Shown piece after piece: positions 8,824-18,387 of a DNA stretch of 64,000 bases. A program made the position numbers and the translations under genes. The DNA comes from CAIYXB01 sp038146805 (GTDB taxonomy: Bacteria; Cyanobacteriota; Vampirovibrionia; LMEP-6097): contig JAYQSH010000011.1 of NCBI GenBank assembly GCA_038146805.1, positions 62,001-126,000 of the forward strand, written 5' to 3'. Positions within the stretch are counted from its first letter, which is position 1; each line of letters begins with the position of its first letter. Under the pieces are notes generated by a model, which saw only the letters and a list, made by a program, of their open reading frames with translations, made no database searches and was not told the DNA's origin.

Positions 8824-9846
8824 ATGACAATTGATTTAGATAAATTCAAAGAAAACTTGATCAAGCTCTCAAAAGAGCGTAAATCAAGTAAAGAGCTTGT
8901 GATTTTCATTACTAATTACGCAATGAAAGAACAATCTTCTCTTTTTAATGGTATTAAAGAAAATATTTCTAACTATATTGCTTTTTTAGAAGTTAAAGAT
9001 AGACCTAAATTAGAAGAAATAATTCAATGCTTAAGGGAATTAGGTCAATCAGCAAAACCAAAATTAATTATATTTGACTCTTGCATAGTTGAATCTCCAG
9101 ATCATATTGAAGCTGTTAAGCAGCAGATAGCGCCTATAAAGTTTGCGGTATATTCTGAAGCCAAAGCTTGGTCTGATAGTGTTGTTAGCTTAAGCTACGA
9201 GTACTATAATAAGTACAACTCTTCAGAGATTTTGCTTGCAGGTGATTCTGATATAAGTTACAGAATATTGCCTGACCTTTACAATTTAAATTCAAAACTT
9301 TGCATTTTTGCTAAAAATGCAGATGAGTTGAAGAAGTTCTCTAATTTAAAAGACGTATATGATCTTCCAAATATACATATTCTAAATAAGGATGACTTAA
9401 AAGATTTTCAATTTGACCTTTTGATTTCCGCTGCAATTAAAGAAAATGTTTTTGATGAAAGACACATTGAATGTTTTAAGTCTGAAGTTCATGCTATCGA
9501 TGCAGGAATCAATAATTTCAATTCTTCGTTTATAAAACATATTTTCTCTACAGGAGGTACTGTGACTAGGTTTGATAATAGGTCAGCTTTATCTTCTAAC
9601 CTTATTTCTATACTTGAGACTAAAGACTTAGTTTCAAACGTAATGGGGAAACTATCTTTTCATGGACAAACTATTGTAGCTGGTGGATTCATGGGAGAGC
9701 GCGGAGACATTATTGTAGATAACTTAAGTACTCCTAGCTCAGTAATAGGTATAGCTGACGGCGAAGGTAAAGTTCTCTACCCTCCTTTTGATAAAGAAAA
9801 CCAAGACCGAGTTGCTTCTGTAGTAAAGCATATTAATAACAATTAA
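8824..9846 (+). CDS. unknown protein with possible Rossmann-type nucleotide-binding domain
   Basis: I do not recognise this 340-aa family. It is soluble, with no signal peptide or membrane segment. The middle reads EILLAGDSDISYRILPDLY, followed by acidic strand ends (LCIFAKNADELKKF) and FDLLISAA. This is the layout of an NAD(P)-binding fold like that in shikimate dehydrogenase or ornithine cyclodeaminase. Later a glycine-rich part, TIVAGGFMGERGDIIV, could form part of an active site. It starts 2 bp after the aldolase stop, with GGAG about 14 bp before its ATG, and ends 5 bp before the membrane protein. It is therefore an operon member. Its reaction probably links to the aldolase or ATP-grasp products, but that is inference. 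Confidence 0.6.
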   Translation: MTIDLDKFKENLIKLSKERKSSKELVIFITNYAMKEQSSLFNGIKENISNYIAFLEVKDRPKLEEIIQCLRELGQSAKPKLIIFDSCIVESPDHIEAVKQQIAPIKFAVYSEAKAWSDSVVSLSYEYYNKYNSSEILLAGDSDISYRILPDLYNLNSKLCIFAKNADELKKFSNLKDVYDLPNIHILNKDDLKDFQFDLLISAAIKENVFDERHIECFKSEVHAIDAGINNFNSSFIKHIFSTGGTVTRFDNRSALSSNLISILETKDLVSNVMGKLSFHGQTIVAGGFMGERGDIIVDNLSTPSSVIGIADGEGKVLYPPFDKENQDRVASVVKHINNN

Positions 9847-9851
9847 GTTCA

Positions 9852-11882
9852 ATGTCATATAATTATCAGTCTTTTATAAAAAATATTATTTGGGGTTTAA
9901 TAGTTTTTCTATTTTCAACACATGTATTTTCTTTTTTTTCAAAATCCTTTCAAATTGGAGTCTTCGCCTCTTTATTAATTATTTTGTTGTTTTGTGTTTC
10001 ACAGATAAAGAACATTAAAAAGAAAAATCTTTATTTTTCAATGTATGACCTGGCACCACTCACATCTAGTCTTGTAGTAGCTGTACTTATGTATTCGTTT
10101 GATCAAAATATTGGTCAAGCAGACTCTGTACATTTAGCCATTTCAAGCACACTTGCTAAAAACTATAGTTACCCGCCTTTATTTCCACCTGGACCAGAAT
10201 TAGACTTTAGTTTTTACCATTATGGAGTTGATATTTTATCTTCTAGTCTAAGCTTGCTGTTTAAATTAAGCCCTTGGGAAGCATGTTCGATTAGCATTGC
10301 AGTAGGTGCATTCTTATGTATAAATTCTATCTATTTACTAATCAGAACTCTTGGTAAAAGCAATAAGCTAAACTCTTTTGTCGCAACAGTTTTCATAACC
10401 TTTATTTCAAGCATTAATGCTTTTGAATACTTCATTCGCGAATTCTGGAAATTTGACTCAAATTTCTTAGTTAACTTAACTAAAGTAAGTACTTTATCTG
10501 TGACACTTGTTTCTTACCAGTTGAGATACTTTTCTCAAAACTTCAGCCTAGGTCTTGCTTTCTTTTTATTAGTAGTTTTATTTGAAAATGAACTTGAAGC
10601 AAATACAAAAAATCAAAACATTGAAAAAGTTATCCCTCTGTTTTTAACTTCCTTTGTGCTTTATCTTTGTTTTCCGGCTTATTGGTACCCACTTTTAGTT
10701 GGCTCTATTGCTATTGCAGTATTTAAAATGGATATAAGCTGGGCTTTAAAAGCAGTCACTTTATTTGTATCGAAATTAATACCAACTGGCGATAGCATCA
10801 CTAGCATTAATGATTACAAAATCACTGTCTTCAAGCCAAGCCTAGAGTGGGTTAGGCATGTAACAAGTATAGATCTACAGTATTTCTTTTCGAAAGCAGA
10901 GTTCTTAAAAATGTACACTCACTTTGATAGAACTACTGGTGGAACTAGCTTAAATGTACCTTTATTTTCAGAATTGAGCTTTAGGGAGTTTGGCTTTGTA
11001 TTTATTATTGGTCTAGGAATCTTTATTTATAGACTTATAGAAAATAAAAAAATTGACTTCCTTGATTTCTTTATTGGAACTGCAATAGTCAGCCTTAGTG
11101 TTCCTTTCTTAATTGAATTTCCACTTAGACAAATTGAAATGAGTAGATTTATTACTTGGGGTAAATTCCTTTGTCTAATCTATATTGTTCTTTTTGTACT
11201 TAAGTATATTGATAAGTCTAAAGCTCTTAAAATTAGTTTTTATGCTCTTAGTTTCTTTTTCTTTATTTCTTCGGTATTAACGATCGTTCCTGATTCAAAA
11301 ATTTGGGGCAAGGAGAGATTCGCTCGTATTATGGATCCAGAGCTAAAGCAAGTAATTAAGGATTTATCAAAGCTGCATAAGCCAGGTCAAATTGCTGTAG
11401 ATAATCTTAGTATGTATAAAGCTTCAGATCTAATTAACCTTTCTGGTTTTTATGGGGTTGGAGCTCAGCTCTACCATACAGATCTTTTGACTAGAGACAC
11501 TATAATAAAGACTGCCTCTCCAAAATTACTCAAAGAACTGAAAGTTAAATACATCCTTATCAATGATTTCTCTAGCTTAGATCCAAAGACTCAAGAAAAC
11601 CTACTAAATAATCTAAAGCTAGTAAAAAATTACTCTAATAGAAGATTTCTTTTTGAAGTAGAGGGGCCAGATACTGAGGAATTAGAGCAAGATTATCAGT
11701 GGCTAATTGGCTGTAACGAAAAAAATGTTTTTCTTCCAATTAGAAAAGATGCTGAGAACTTCTTTTCTGCTAAAACAAAAGCTGAATTACTTAAGCTCAA
11801 ATCACAAATAAAGCCACAAATAGCTCAAAAAAGCGTTCCCTGTGCTTATTGGTTAAGTGTTCAAGCTGCTCCACTTCAATAG
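9852..11882 (+). CDS. polytopic membrane protein, probable GT-C fold glycosyltransferase
   Basis: This 676-aa protein has about a dozen hydrophobic segments over residues 10-490 and a soluble C-terminal part of roughly 180 residues. The loop after the second hairpin, DSVHLAISSTLA..YPPLFPPG..FSFYHYGVD, has the acidic residue and Tyr/His pattern seen in GT-C membrane glycosyltransferases such as the DUF2298 (YYY) group. These enzymes take sugars from polyprenyl-phosphate donors on the outer face of the membrane. The GT2 at 5619 is of the type that makes such donors. The gene is the last of the plus-strand operon and meets the convergent MBOAT gene 2 bp after its stop. The acceptor is not known. 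It could be lipid, polysaccharide or protein. Confidence 0.65.
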   Translation: MSYNYQSFIKNIIWGLIVFLFSTHVFSFFSKSFQIGVFASLLIILLFCVSQIKNIKKKNLYFSMYDLAPLTSSLVVAVLMYSFDQNIGQADSVHLAISSTLAKNYSYPPLFPPGPELDFSFYHYGVDILSSSLSLLFKLSPWEACSISIAVGAFLCINSIYLLIRTLGKSNKLNSFVATVFITFISSINAFEYFIREFWKFDSNFLVNLTKVSTLSVTLVSYQLRYFSQNFSLGLAFFLLVVLFENELEANTKNQNIEKVIPLFLTSFVLYLCFPAYWYPLLVGSIAIAVFKMDISWALKAVTLFVSKLIPTGDSITSINDYKITVFKPSLEWVRHVTSIDLQYFFSKAEFLKMYTHFDRTTGGTSLNVPLFSELSFREFGFVFIIGLGIFIYRLIENKKIDFLDFFIGTAIVSLSVPFLIEFPLRQIEMSRFITWGKFLCLIYIVLFVLKYIDKSKALKISFYALSFFFFISSVLTIVPDSKIWGKERFARIMDPELKQVIKDLSKLHKPGQIAVDNLSMYKASDLINLSGFYGVGAQLYHTDLLTRDTIIKTASPKLLKELKVKYILINDFSSLDPKTQENLLNNLKLVKNYSNRRFLFEVEGPDTEELEQDYQWLIGCNEKNVFLPIRKDAENFFSAKTKAELLKLKSQIKPQIAQKSVPCAYWLSVQAAPLQ

Positions 11883-11884
11883 AA

Positions 11885-13237
11885 TTAGAAGTCAAAATAA
11901 ATAAAGTCAGCACTCTCTAGTGCACCAAATACAACAACAGCAATTAAGCCAAGCCAAATAAAAGACCAATTTAAAAAAGTATTTTTAGCAAAGAACTCTT
12001 CTATTTTGGTGTATCTTCTAGCTGCCATTAGAAGAGCAAAGCAAATCATATAGTTATAAATAGTATTAAATTCAAGCAAAGAAAAATCAAAATGGAAAAT
12101 TGTAGAAATGATCTCTAAAGCTTGTTCAATATTAACGGCTCTAAAGAAAATCCAGCCTAATAAAACAAAATGAAAAGTCACAAAAATACTAATAAACTTA
12201 GGGATTTTATTTTTAAAGGTATTTTTTGTAAGATCAAAAATAATAATATAGATACCATGCAATGCCCCCCACACAACAAAAGTCATATTTGCACCATGCC
12301 AAACTCCTGCAATTAGCATAGTCAAAAATATGTTGAAATAGTTTTGTACCTTATGACATCTGTTACCACCAAGTGGTATATAAACGTAATCTCTAAACCA
12401 AGTTGAAAGACTTATATGCCATTTGTGCCAAAAGTCTCTAATATTGGATGCAAAATATGGCAAATTAAAATTTTGCATCAATTCATATCCCATTAGCCTT
12501 GCAATACCTCGAGCCATATCCGTATAACCAGAAAAATCACAATATATTTGCAAGGCAAAAGCATAGCTACTCAGCAAAAGTTCTAAACTTGATTGATATT
12601 CATGAATCTCATAAGAAAAATTTACAAGGCTCGCAAAATTATCAGCAAAAACAACTTTTTTAATTAATCCCCAAACAAACAAAGAAAGTCCAGAGCGAAT
12701 AAATGCTTCTTTGTATTTCGGACCATTATCAATCTGTGCCAATAAATTTGAAGCTCTCTCAATAGGACCAGCAATTAACTGTGGGAAAAAAGATACAAAT
12801 GCGGCAAAACTTACAAAGCTTTTCTCAACTTTAATATCACCTCTATAAACATCAATAGTGTAACTCATTGACTGAAAAGTATAGAAAGAAATACCAAGAG
12901 GCAATACTATTGAGTAAGCAAAATCATTGCCAAAAAGTTCAGAAACCCAAACATAATATTTGAAGACAAACAATACTCCTAGATTGATAAATAAGCTCAA
13001 GAATAAAAAAATTTTTCTTTTTTTTGAATTAGAAGCTTCGCTTACAATCATCTTTGAACAAAAATAATCAACAACGGTAGAAATTAAAAGTAGAAAAACA
13101 AATTTTAAAGACCACCAAGAATAAAATGCATAACTAGCTGCGACTAGAAGAAGTTTTTCTAAAGATTTAGGTAAAAGAAGCCTTAGCAAAAGAAACAGAG
13201 GAAAAAGAACTAAAAACTCAATACTTTGAAAAAGCAC
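11885..13237 (-). CDS. MBOAT-family O-acyltransferase (AlgI/DltB-like)
   Basis: This 450-aa inner-membrane protein belongs to the membrane-bound O-acyltransferase family, which passes acyl (usually acetyl) groups through the membrane for modification of exported polysaccharide. The diagnostic run FWHKWHIS (269-276) then RDYVYIPLGGNR (282-293) is present. WHGAN has the conserved His314, with a second His at 328 (GALHG). About ten hydrophobic segments are visible. The start codon is GTG at 13237, overlapping the TAG stop of the SGNH gene in the restored frame (TAGTG). The pair is therefore coupled, like AlgI with AlgJ/AlgX or PatA with PatB. It probably O-acetylates the glycan made by this locus. 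Confidence 0.9.
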   Translation of the reverse strand: MLFQSIEFLVLFPLFLLLRLLLPKSLEKLLLVAASYAFYSWWSLKFVFLLLISTVVDYFCSKMIVSEASNSKKRKIFLFLSLFINLGVLFVFKYYVWVSELFGNDFAYSIVLPLGISFYTFQSMSYTIDVYRGDIKVEKSFVSFAAFVSFFPQLIAGPIERASNLLAQIDNGPKYKEAFIRSGLSLFVWGLIKKVVFADNFASLVNFSYEIHEYQSSLELLLSSYAFALQIYCDFSGYTDMARGIARLMGYELMQNFNLPYFASNIRDFWHKWHISLSTWFRDYVYIPLGGNRCHKVQNYFNIFLTMLIAGVWHGANMTFVVWGALHGIYIIIFDLTKNTFKNKIPKFISIFVTFHFVLLGWIFFRAVNIEQALEIISTIFHFDFSLLEFNTIYNYMICFALLMAARRYTKIEEFFAKNTFLNWSFIWLGLIAVVVFGALESADFIYFDF

Positions 13238-14366
13238 TAAAAACCTACCTTTTCCAGTAAATTATCTAACGCGACTGCAAGAGCTTTATTACCTTCAATG
13301 CTTGGATGTCTATCTTCCCAGTAAAGAACTTCTTCAGTTTTAGCATCATGTAATTCAAATTCTTCAATTCCATACTCAAAAGGAATGGCATATTTTGCAA
13401 AAGATTTTGGTACCTTACTTCTTGTTCATTATACTTATGAGTATATTTATATTCTTGATAACAATCAGGTTGAGGAACTAAAAGAACTGCTATTGGAATA
13501 CCAAGAGCTTTTGATTGTTGTGTTAAAAGTTGCACTGATTTTTCAAATCTTTGCCAATACATTTCATTAAGCTCATTTGGATAAACAAAAAAATTTTCAT
13601 GATTTGGTGCTTTAGAAGTAATCCTTGTGCTCCATTGAAAAATTCTCCAAGCAAAAAAAGAAAGTATTTTACTTTCTCCCAAAACAACTTCTCTAAAGAG
13701 TTTGTCTTTCAACTTCGATGAAAACTTTATATCTAAAGAAAAGTTTTTTAAAAATTTGTCTTTCAAAGCAACTATTGGAGCTTTGTTTAAATCTACTGGT
13801 AGTTTGTCTTGGAAATCTCGATACTTACCTATTTTAGGATCAAATATATTAGTATTGCCACCTCGGTAAGATGTTGATCTTAACTGCAATACAATCAAGT
13901 CTGGTTTAAAAGGTTTTGAATCTCTCATAAAAAATTTTGGATATATACTCATATAATAAACTAACGTCTTTAAAGAACAACCTCCAAAATGAAAAGGAAC
14001 TATATTGATTGAATCATTTTTTTCATCAGTAATACTATGAAAAGACGCAGAAATAGGAGTTGAAGCACTTTCAGTAATACTATCTCCCAGCAGATAGACG
14101 TTTTTAGTTTTAAAATTTGAAAAATCAGGCAAGGGTTTAACATGCTGAAACATCTTATTGCGATAAAGTTTATTTGAAAATTCTATTTTATCCCAAGGTT
14201 CACCCTTCAAAATAGAGAAAGATTTTCTTTTATGTGTAAAATAATCCACATAAGGTAAAACTCTGCCGTAATTATTAAAAATCGCAAAAGATAGCTCTGC
14301 ACAAAAAAAAACCAAAAGCAATGCTAATAGTGGCTTAATTAAATTAAATAATTTAACGACTTTCAA
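13237..14366 (-). CDS. SGNH-type O-acetyltransferase/hydrolase partner of MBOAT (frameshifted near the C-terminus)
   Basis: This protein has an N-terminal membrane anchor or signal segment (residues about 9-30) and an SGNH hydrolase-type domain in the periplasm. GDSITES at 94-100 carries the nucleophile Ser96. HFGGCS is the Gly block and VLQLRS follows. The uncorrected frame stops at 13266 with a nonsense tail. Adding one base to the TT at 13419-13420 (AA to AAA on the coding strand) restores an ending with EDRHPSIEGN, the Asp-x-His catalytic block, and a TAG at 13237 overlapping the MBOAT GTG. With the MBOAT it forms an alginate-type O-acetylation module. The start overlaps the gltA stop by 14 bp. 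Sequence error is the simplest cause of the break. Confidence 0.8.
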
Positions 14367-15660
14367 TATTTATATACTTTAACACATTATTACCAGTATA
14401 CACCTGACGTGGTCTAAAAATCTTCTTCACTCCACTATCTTTTTGTTCTTTCCAGTGAGCAAGCCAACCCGGCACTCTTCCTAAAGAGAACATCACAGTA
14501 AACATATCAACCGGGATTCCAAGTGCTTTGTAAATAATTCCAGAATAAAAATCTACATTTGGATATAATTTTCTATCAACAAAATATGGATCTTTTAATG
14601 CTTCTTCTTCTAGTCCTCGAGCGATATCCAGTAAAGGATCATTAATACCCAATTTATTCAAAACTTTTTCACAAGAATTTTTCAAAATTTTGGCACGAGG
14701 ATCAAAGTTTTTGTAAACTCTATGTCCAAATCCCATCAAGCGGATTCCTTCTTTTTTGTCTTTTACATCTTGCAAAAATTCTTTGTAACCTCTACCACTT
14801 TGATGTATACCTTCTAACATCTCCAATACAGCTTGATTGGCACCACCATGAAGAGGGCCCCAAAGAGCGGCAATACCAGCAGAAATCGCAGCATAAATAC
14901 TTGCACCAGAACTTTGCACAGTACGCACTGTAGACGTTGAACAGTTTTGTTCATGGTCTGCATGCAAAATCAAAAGCTGATTTACAATCTTCACAATTTC
15001 AGGGTCTATCTCGTAAGCCTCTGATGGAACAGCAAACATCATATTTAAAAAGTTTGCACAATAACTCAAAGAATTTTCTGGGTAAATTAAAGGTTGTCCA
15101 ATAGATTTTTTATATGAAAATGCCGCAATGGTTCTTAGCTTAGATAAAATTCTTGTTATATCCAAATCAATCTGATCATCAGAACTATTGTCCCAAGATT
15201 CAGGATAAAAAGTAGACAAACAAGTTGTCATCGCACTCAAAATTGCCATCGGATGCGCGCCAGAAGGAAAACCAGAAAAGAAATTTGACATATCTTCATG
15301 CAACAAAGAATGCCTAGTTAAACCTTTTGAAAATTCTTCTAATTCTTGTTTGTTTGGTAACTTACCATGAATTAATAAATACGACACTTCAACAAAAGTA
15401 GATTTTTCTGCGAGATCTTCAATGTTATAACCTCTGTATCTCAAAATTCCTTTTTCACCATCAATAAAAGTAATGGCACTTTTACAAGAACCAGTATTCA
15501 CAAAACCAGAATCGATAGTGATCATTCCTGTTTCTTTACGTAAGTCAGAAATATCAATCGCTTTTTCGTTTTCAGTTCCTTCAATTATTGGTAATTCTAA
15601 TTTTTTACCATCTAAATCTAAATTAGCCATTTTATTTGTCATAGTCGGATTCGCATTCAT
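14353..15660 (-). CDS. gltA: citrate synthase (type II)
   Basis: Citrate synthase condenses oxaloacetate and acetyl-CoA as the entry step of the TCA cycle. The 435-aa length and an N-terminal beta-rich domain (LDLDGKKLELPIIEG..) match the hexameric Gram-negative type. The catalytic His271 is in GPLHGGAN, His313 is in GFGHRVYKNFDPRAK and Asp370 is in YPNVDFYSG. HADHEQNCSTSTVR (233-246) and RVPGWLAHW (395-403) are the other hallmarks. It overlaps the SGNH gene by 14 bp but is metabolically unrelated, so the two may simply share a transcript. The 150-bp space to the divergent NSS gene must hold both promoters. Confidence 0.97.
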   Translation of the reverse strand: MNANPTMTNKMANLDLDGKKLELPIIEGTENEKAIDISDLRKETGMITIDSGFVNTGSCKSAITFIDGEKGILRYRGYNIEDLAEKSTFVEVSYLLIHGKLPNKQELEEFSKGLTRHSLLHEDMSNFFSGFPSGAHPMAILSAMTTCLSTFYPESWDNSSDDQIDLDITRILSKLRTIAAFSYKKSIGQPLIYPENSLSYCANFLNMMFAVPSEAYEIDPEIVKIVNQLLILHADHEQNCSTSTVRTVQSSGASIYAAISAGIAALWGPLHGGANQAVLEMLEGIHQSGRGYKEFLQDVKDKKEGIRLMGFGHRVYKNFDPRAKILKNSCEKVLNKLGINDPLLDIARGLEEEALKDPYFVDRKLYPNVDFYSGIIYKALGIPVDMFTVMFSLGRVPGWLAHWKEQKDSGVKKIFRPRQVYTGNNVLKYINIESR

Positions 15661-15810
15661 AAAAATTATTTTCCCACATATAGTGATTATTAATCCTTAT
15701 ATAGTTATTGAGATTTAGTATAAGCTAAGCCGTAGCTAGGTTGTCTTTACTAGATAAAAGCGTTTTTGTAGTTTTTACAAGAATTTGCTAAGCTAATCTA
15801 GAGTAAATTT

Positions 15811-17154
15811 ATGGCAAAACAAGAAAAAAGAGATAGCTGGTCAAATAACTTTGGTTTTATTATGGCAACTGCAGGTGCCGCAGTAGGACTTGGTAACATT
15901 TGGCGTTTTCCTTACACCTGCGGTGAGAATGGTGGAGGGGCATTTATTTTGGTCTACTTACTTTGTGTATTTTTTATTGGCATGCCAGTTTTAATTTCTG
16001 AGCTTGCGATTGGTAGAGCAAGCGGACAAGGTGGCGCTGGTGCTTTTAGTGCGCTTGTCAAAAAAAACAAAAAGCTTTGGTACTCACTTGGGTTTTTAGG
16101 AATTTTTGTTGGCTTTTTAATCACAAGCTATTACACAATTATTGCCGGCTGGACCATGGAATATCTCTGGGACGCTTTAACTGGTGTCTTTAATAATATG
16201 GATTCTAGCTCTTCAGAATTCTTCAAAGAATTTATGGCATCTGATTCAAGACAAATTTTTTGGCATGTGATTTTTACAGCTATCACTGTGGCAATTTTAT
16301 TTGGCGGCGTTAGTGGCGGAATTGAAAAAATGGCAGAAATTCTGATGCCAATTTTACTTTTTATTTTATTTGGTTTAGCTATATACGGTCTAAGCCTTGA
16401 GAGCAACATAGCCGCTCAAGCAGGTAAGGCAACCAAAGCACTAAACTTTTTATTTCAACCGGACTGGAGTAAATTTACCAGTCAATCAATTTTTCAAGCT
16501 TTAGGTCAAGCCGCATTTTCACTTTCAATTGCAGTTGGAACGATGGTTGCATACGGAAGCTATTTAAACAAAAAAGAAAATATAACTGGCTTAGGTGCCA
16601 TTGTTGTTTGCATGGATACTTTAGTTGGCTTGCTTGGTGGAGTTGTTATATTTCCAATTGTATTTGCATTTGGTTTAGACCCACAAGCAGGTACAGGATT
16701 GATTTTTGAGACCCTACCTAATTTGTTTGCACAAGTACCTGGCGGCAATATTTTAGCTCCTTTATTTTATTTATTACTATTTTTTGCCGCATTAACTTCT
16801 TCTGTATCTTTACTAGAACCAGCAATCACTTATCTCATTGATGCTTTTAAAGTAAAAAGAAATATTGCTGTAATAAGCACAGGTGTTTTAAGTACTTTAC
16901 TTGGAATCATTTGGATCCTTACCAACTCACTTGAGATGGATGGCTTATTTACAAATATCGATAAACTTGTTTCAAATTTATTAGTGCCGCTTACAGCTGT
17001 TGGCATCTCATTATTTATGGGTTGGTTTGTTGAGAAAAAACTAATCGAAAAAGAATTGTCACAAACTCCAAAAATTATTTTTTCAATCTATAGAATCTTA
17101 CTCAAATGGGTTTGTCCAGTTGTAATTACTGTAATTTTAATTAGAGGTTTATAA
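15811..17154 (+). CDS. sodium-dependent transporter of the neurotransmitter:sodium symporter (NSS/SNF) family
   Basis: This 447-aa inner-membrane protein probably takes up an amino acid or similar compound with Na+. TM1 carries the unwound NSS signature, TAGAAVGLGNIWRFPY, followed by NGGGAFILVYL. FFAALTSSVSLLEP near TM8 holds Na+-site serines. The length is shorter than LeuT (about 510 aa) and fits the common 11-TM bacterial NSS type, which lacks the last helix. The gene is monocistronic, divergent from gltA and convergent with the alpha/beta hydrolase (1 bp between them). A TAATCT at 15794-15799 could be a -10 with a leader of only about 5 nt. Confidence 0.93.
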   Translation: MAKQEKRDSWSNNFGFIMATAGAAVGLGNIWRFPYTCGENGGGAFILVYLLCVFFIGMPVLISELAIGRASGQGGAGAFSALVKKNKKLWYSLGFLGIFVGFLITSYYTIIAGWTMEYLWDALTGVFNNMDSSSSEFFKEFMASDSRQIFWHVIFTAITVAILFGGVSGGIEKMAEILMPILLFILFGLAIYGLSLESNIAAQAGKATKALNFLFQPDWSKFTSQSIFQALGQAAFSLSIAVGTMVAYGSYLNKKENITGLGAIVVCMDTLVGLLGGVVIFPIVFAFGLDPQAGTGLIFETLPNLFAQVPGGNILAPLFYLLLFFAALTSSVSLLEPAITYLIDAFKVKRNIAVISTGVLSTLLGIIWILTNSLEMDGLFTNIDKLVSNLLVPLTAVGISLFMGWFVEKKLIEKELSQTPKIIFSIYRILLKWVCPVVITVILIRGL

Positions 17155-17155
17155 A

Positions 17156-17918
17156 CTAGTTATTTATAAAGCTTGCAATTGCTTGTGCAATTTCCGGGTT
17201 TTTATCTGTCCAAATCCAATCATGATCAGTGTCTGTAAAAACGATTTTGTTTTTTTGATTTGAAGCAATCAAATCAAAATATTCATCTTGAGTTTTATTA
17301 TCAACGACAGCATCTTTTTCAACTTGAATCATCAAGACCTTATTTTGGATTCTTTGTAATTTTTTCTTTGCAACTTCGCCTAATTTTAAAATTTGAAAGA
17401 GCAAATTTTGACTAACCGTTCCTACTCTAAGCTCATCTCTAATGGCTGGTGTATCAAAATCTTTTTCTGAGATTGGCATTTCTATAAAAACATTTTTATC
17501 AAGCAAGGTTTTATCAATGGCATAATGCCAAAAAGCTTTACCAACAAAAAAAGGATTAAAAGTTTCTTTGGCACCTTTGTAACCGGGTACTGACAAAATC
17601 AGCTTATCACTGTGATCAAAATCAATACTTGTAGCAAGAACCGCACCTAGACTGTGACCCAAAATATCAACATTTCCATATTGATCTTTAAGTTCTGCAT
17701 ATTTTTTACGAATAAAATCTTTCCACTCCAAATAGCTTTCAATATGTCCTTTTTGATAAATAGAATTAGCATCAAGTTCAATATGGTTTTTACCAAAGCC
17801 GGGTAAATCAAAAGCAATAATTTCTATATCAAAGTTTATCAGCTCATTTCGAAGTCGCTCAAACCAACCACTGTGCCCCACCTAAACCATGAATTGCAAG
17901 TATTTTTTTAGTTGACAT
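17156..17918 (-). CDS. alpha/beta-fold hydrolase (single-base frameshift near the N-terminus)
   Basis: This is a serine hydrolase of the alpha/beta fold, about 250 aa after correction. From ATG 17918 the frame reads MSTKKILAIHGLGG and is then lost. Removing one C from CCCC at 17876-17879 gives HGLGGHSGWFERLRNEL, the classic oxyanion HGxxG block, and continues to the stop at 17156. The nucleophile elbow is GHSLG (VDILGHSLGAVLA). The acid is probably the Asp in QVEKDAVVDN, and the His lies in TDTDHDWIW near the end. The restored start overlaps the upstream DUF212 stop by 11 bp, supporting both the start and the operon. The substrate is unknown. Lipid or ester cleavage is possible given the fabH-prenyltransferase operon. 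Confidence 0.82.
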
Positions 17919-18387
17919 AAATTAAAACTTGATCGTGCAGAATAAAAGCAACAAAAATTCCTAAAAGGGCACCAGCAATAACTTCAAACGGACTATGCCC
18001 CAAAAGTTCTTTCAAACGACCTTCTTTCATTTTGTGCTTTTCGTCAATAAAAATATCATTGATAATTCTATTTAAAACAGCGGCTTGTTTACCAGCAGAG
18101 CGTCTAATACCAGCAGAATCATACATAACAACAATTGAAAAAGCACAAGCAAGTGCAAACTCAACACTATCAAAACCTCTAATCAAACCGACTGTTGTTG
18201 CCATTGCTGTCACAGAAGAACTATGGCTTGACGGCATACCACCAGTTGTAAACAACATTCTTAAATCGGTATTTTTATTTCTGATTGCAAAAATTATAGT
18301 CTTTAAAACTTGAGCAATGATATTACTTAATACCAAAGAAAATAAAACTTCATAGCCGTTTGAATTAATTTTTTCGTAAAAGGACAT
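17908..18387 (-). CDS. divergent PAP2 family membrane protein (DUF212/YuiD-like)
   Basis: This protein of about 159 aa belongs to the DUF212 group, related to PAP2 acid phosphatases. The block GGMPSSHSSSVTAMATTVG is the His-containing motif of the family, followed by MYDSAGIRRSAGKQAAVLN. Three or four hydrophobic segments suggest an inner-membrane location. I chose the ATG at 18387 (MSFYEK) instead of the one three codons upstream. Both overlap the end of the prenyltransferase gene, as expected for a coupled operon. A role as a lipid or polyprenyl phosphatase would fit its place after a prenyl diphosphate synthase, but the family's activity is not settled. Confidence 0.85.
   Translation of the reverse strand: MSFYEKINSNGYEVLFSLVLSNIIAQVLKTIIFAIRNKNTDLRMLFTTGGMPSSHSSSVTAMATTVGLIRGFDSVEFALACAFSIVVMYDSAGIRRSAGKQAAVLNRIINDIFIDEKHKMKEGRLKELLGHSPFEVIAGALLGIFVAFILHDQVLIYVN

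Noticed and set aside
15661..15810. Short direct repeats (GCTAAGC at 15724 and 15787) between gltA and the NSS gene as an operator
   Set aside because: Two 7-bp matches in AT-rich sequence are weak, and no regulator gene is nearby. The region probably only holds two promoters.
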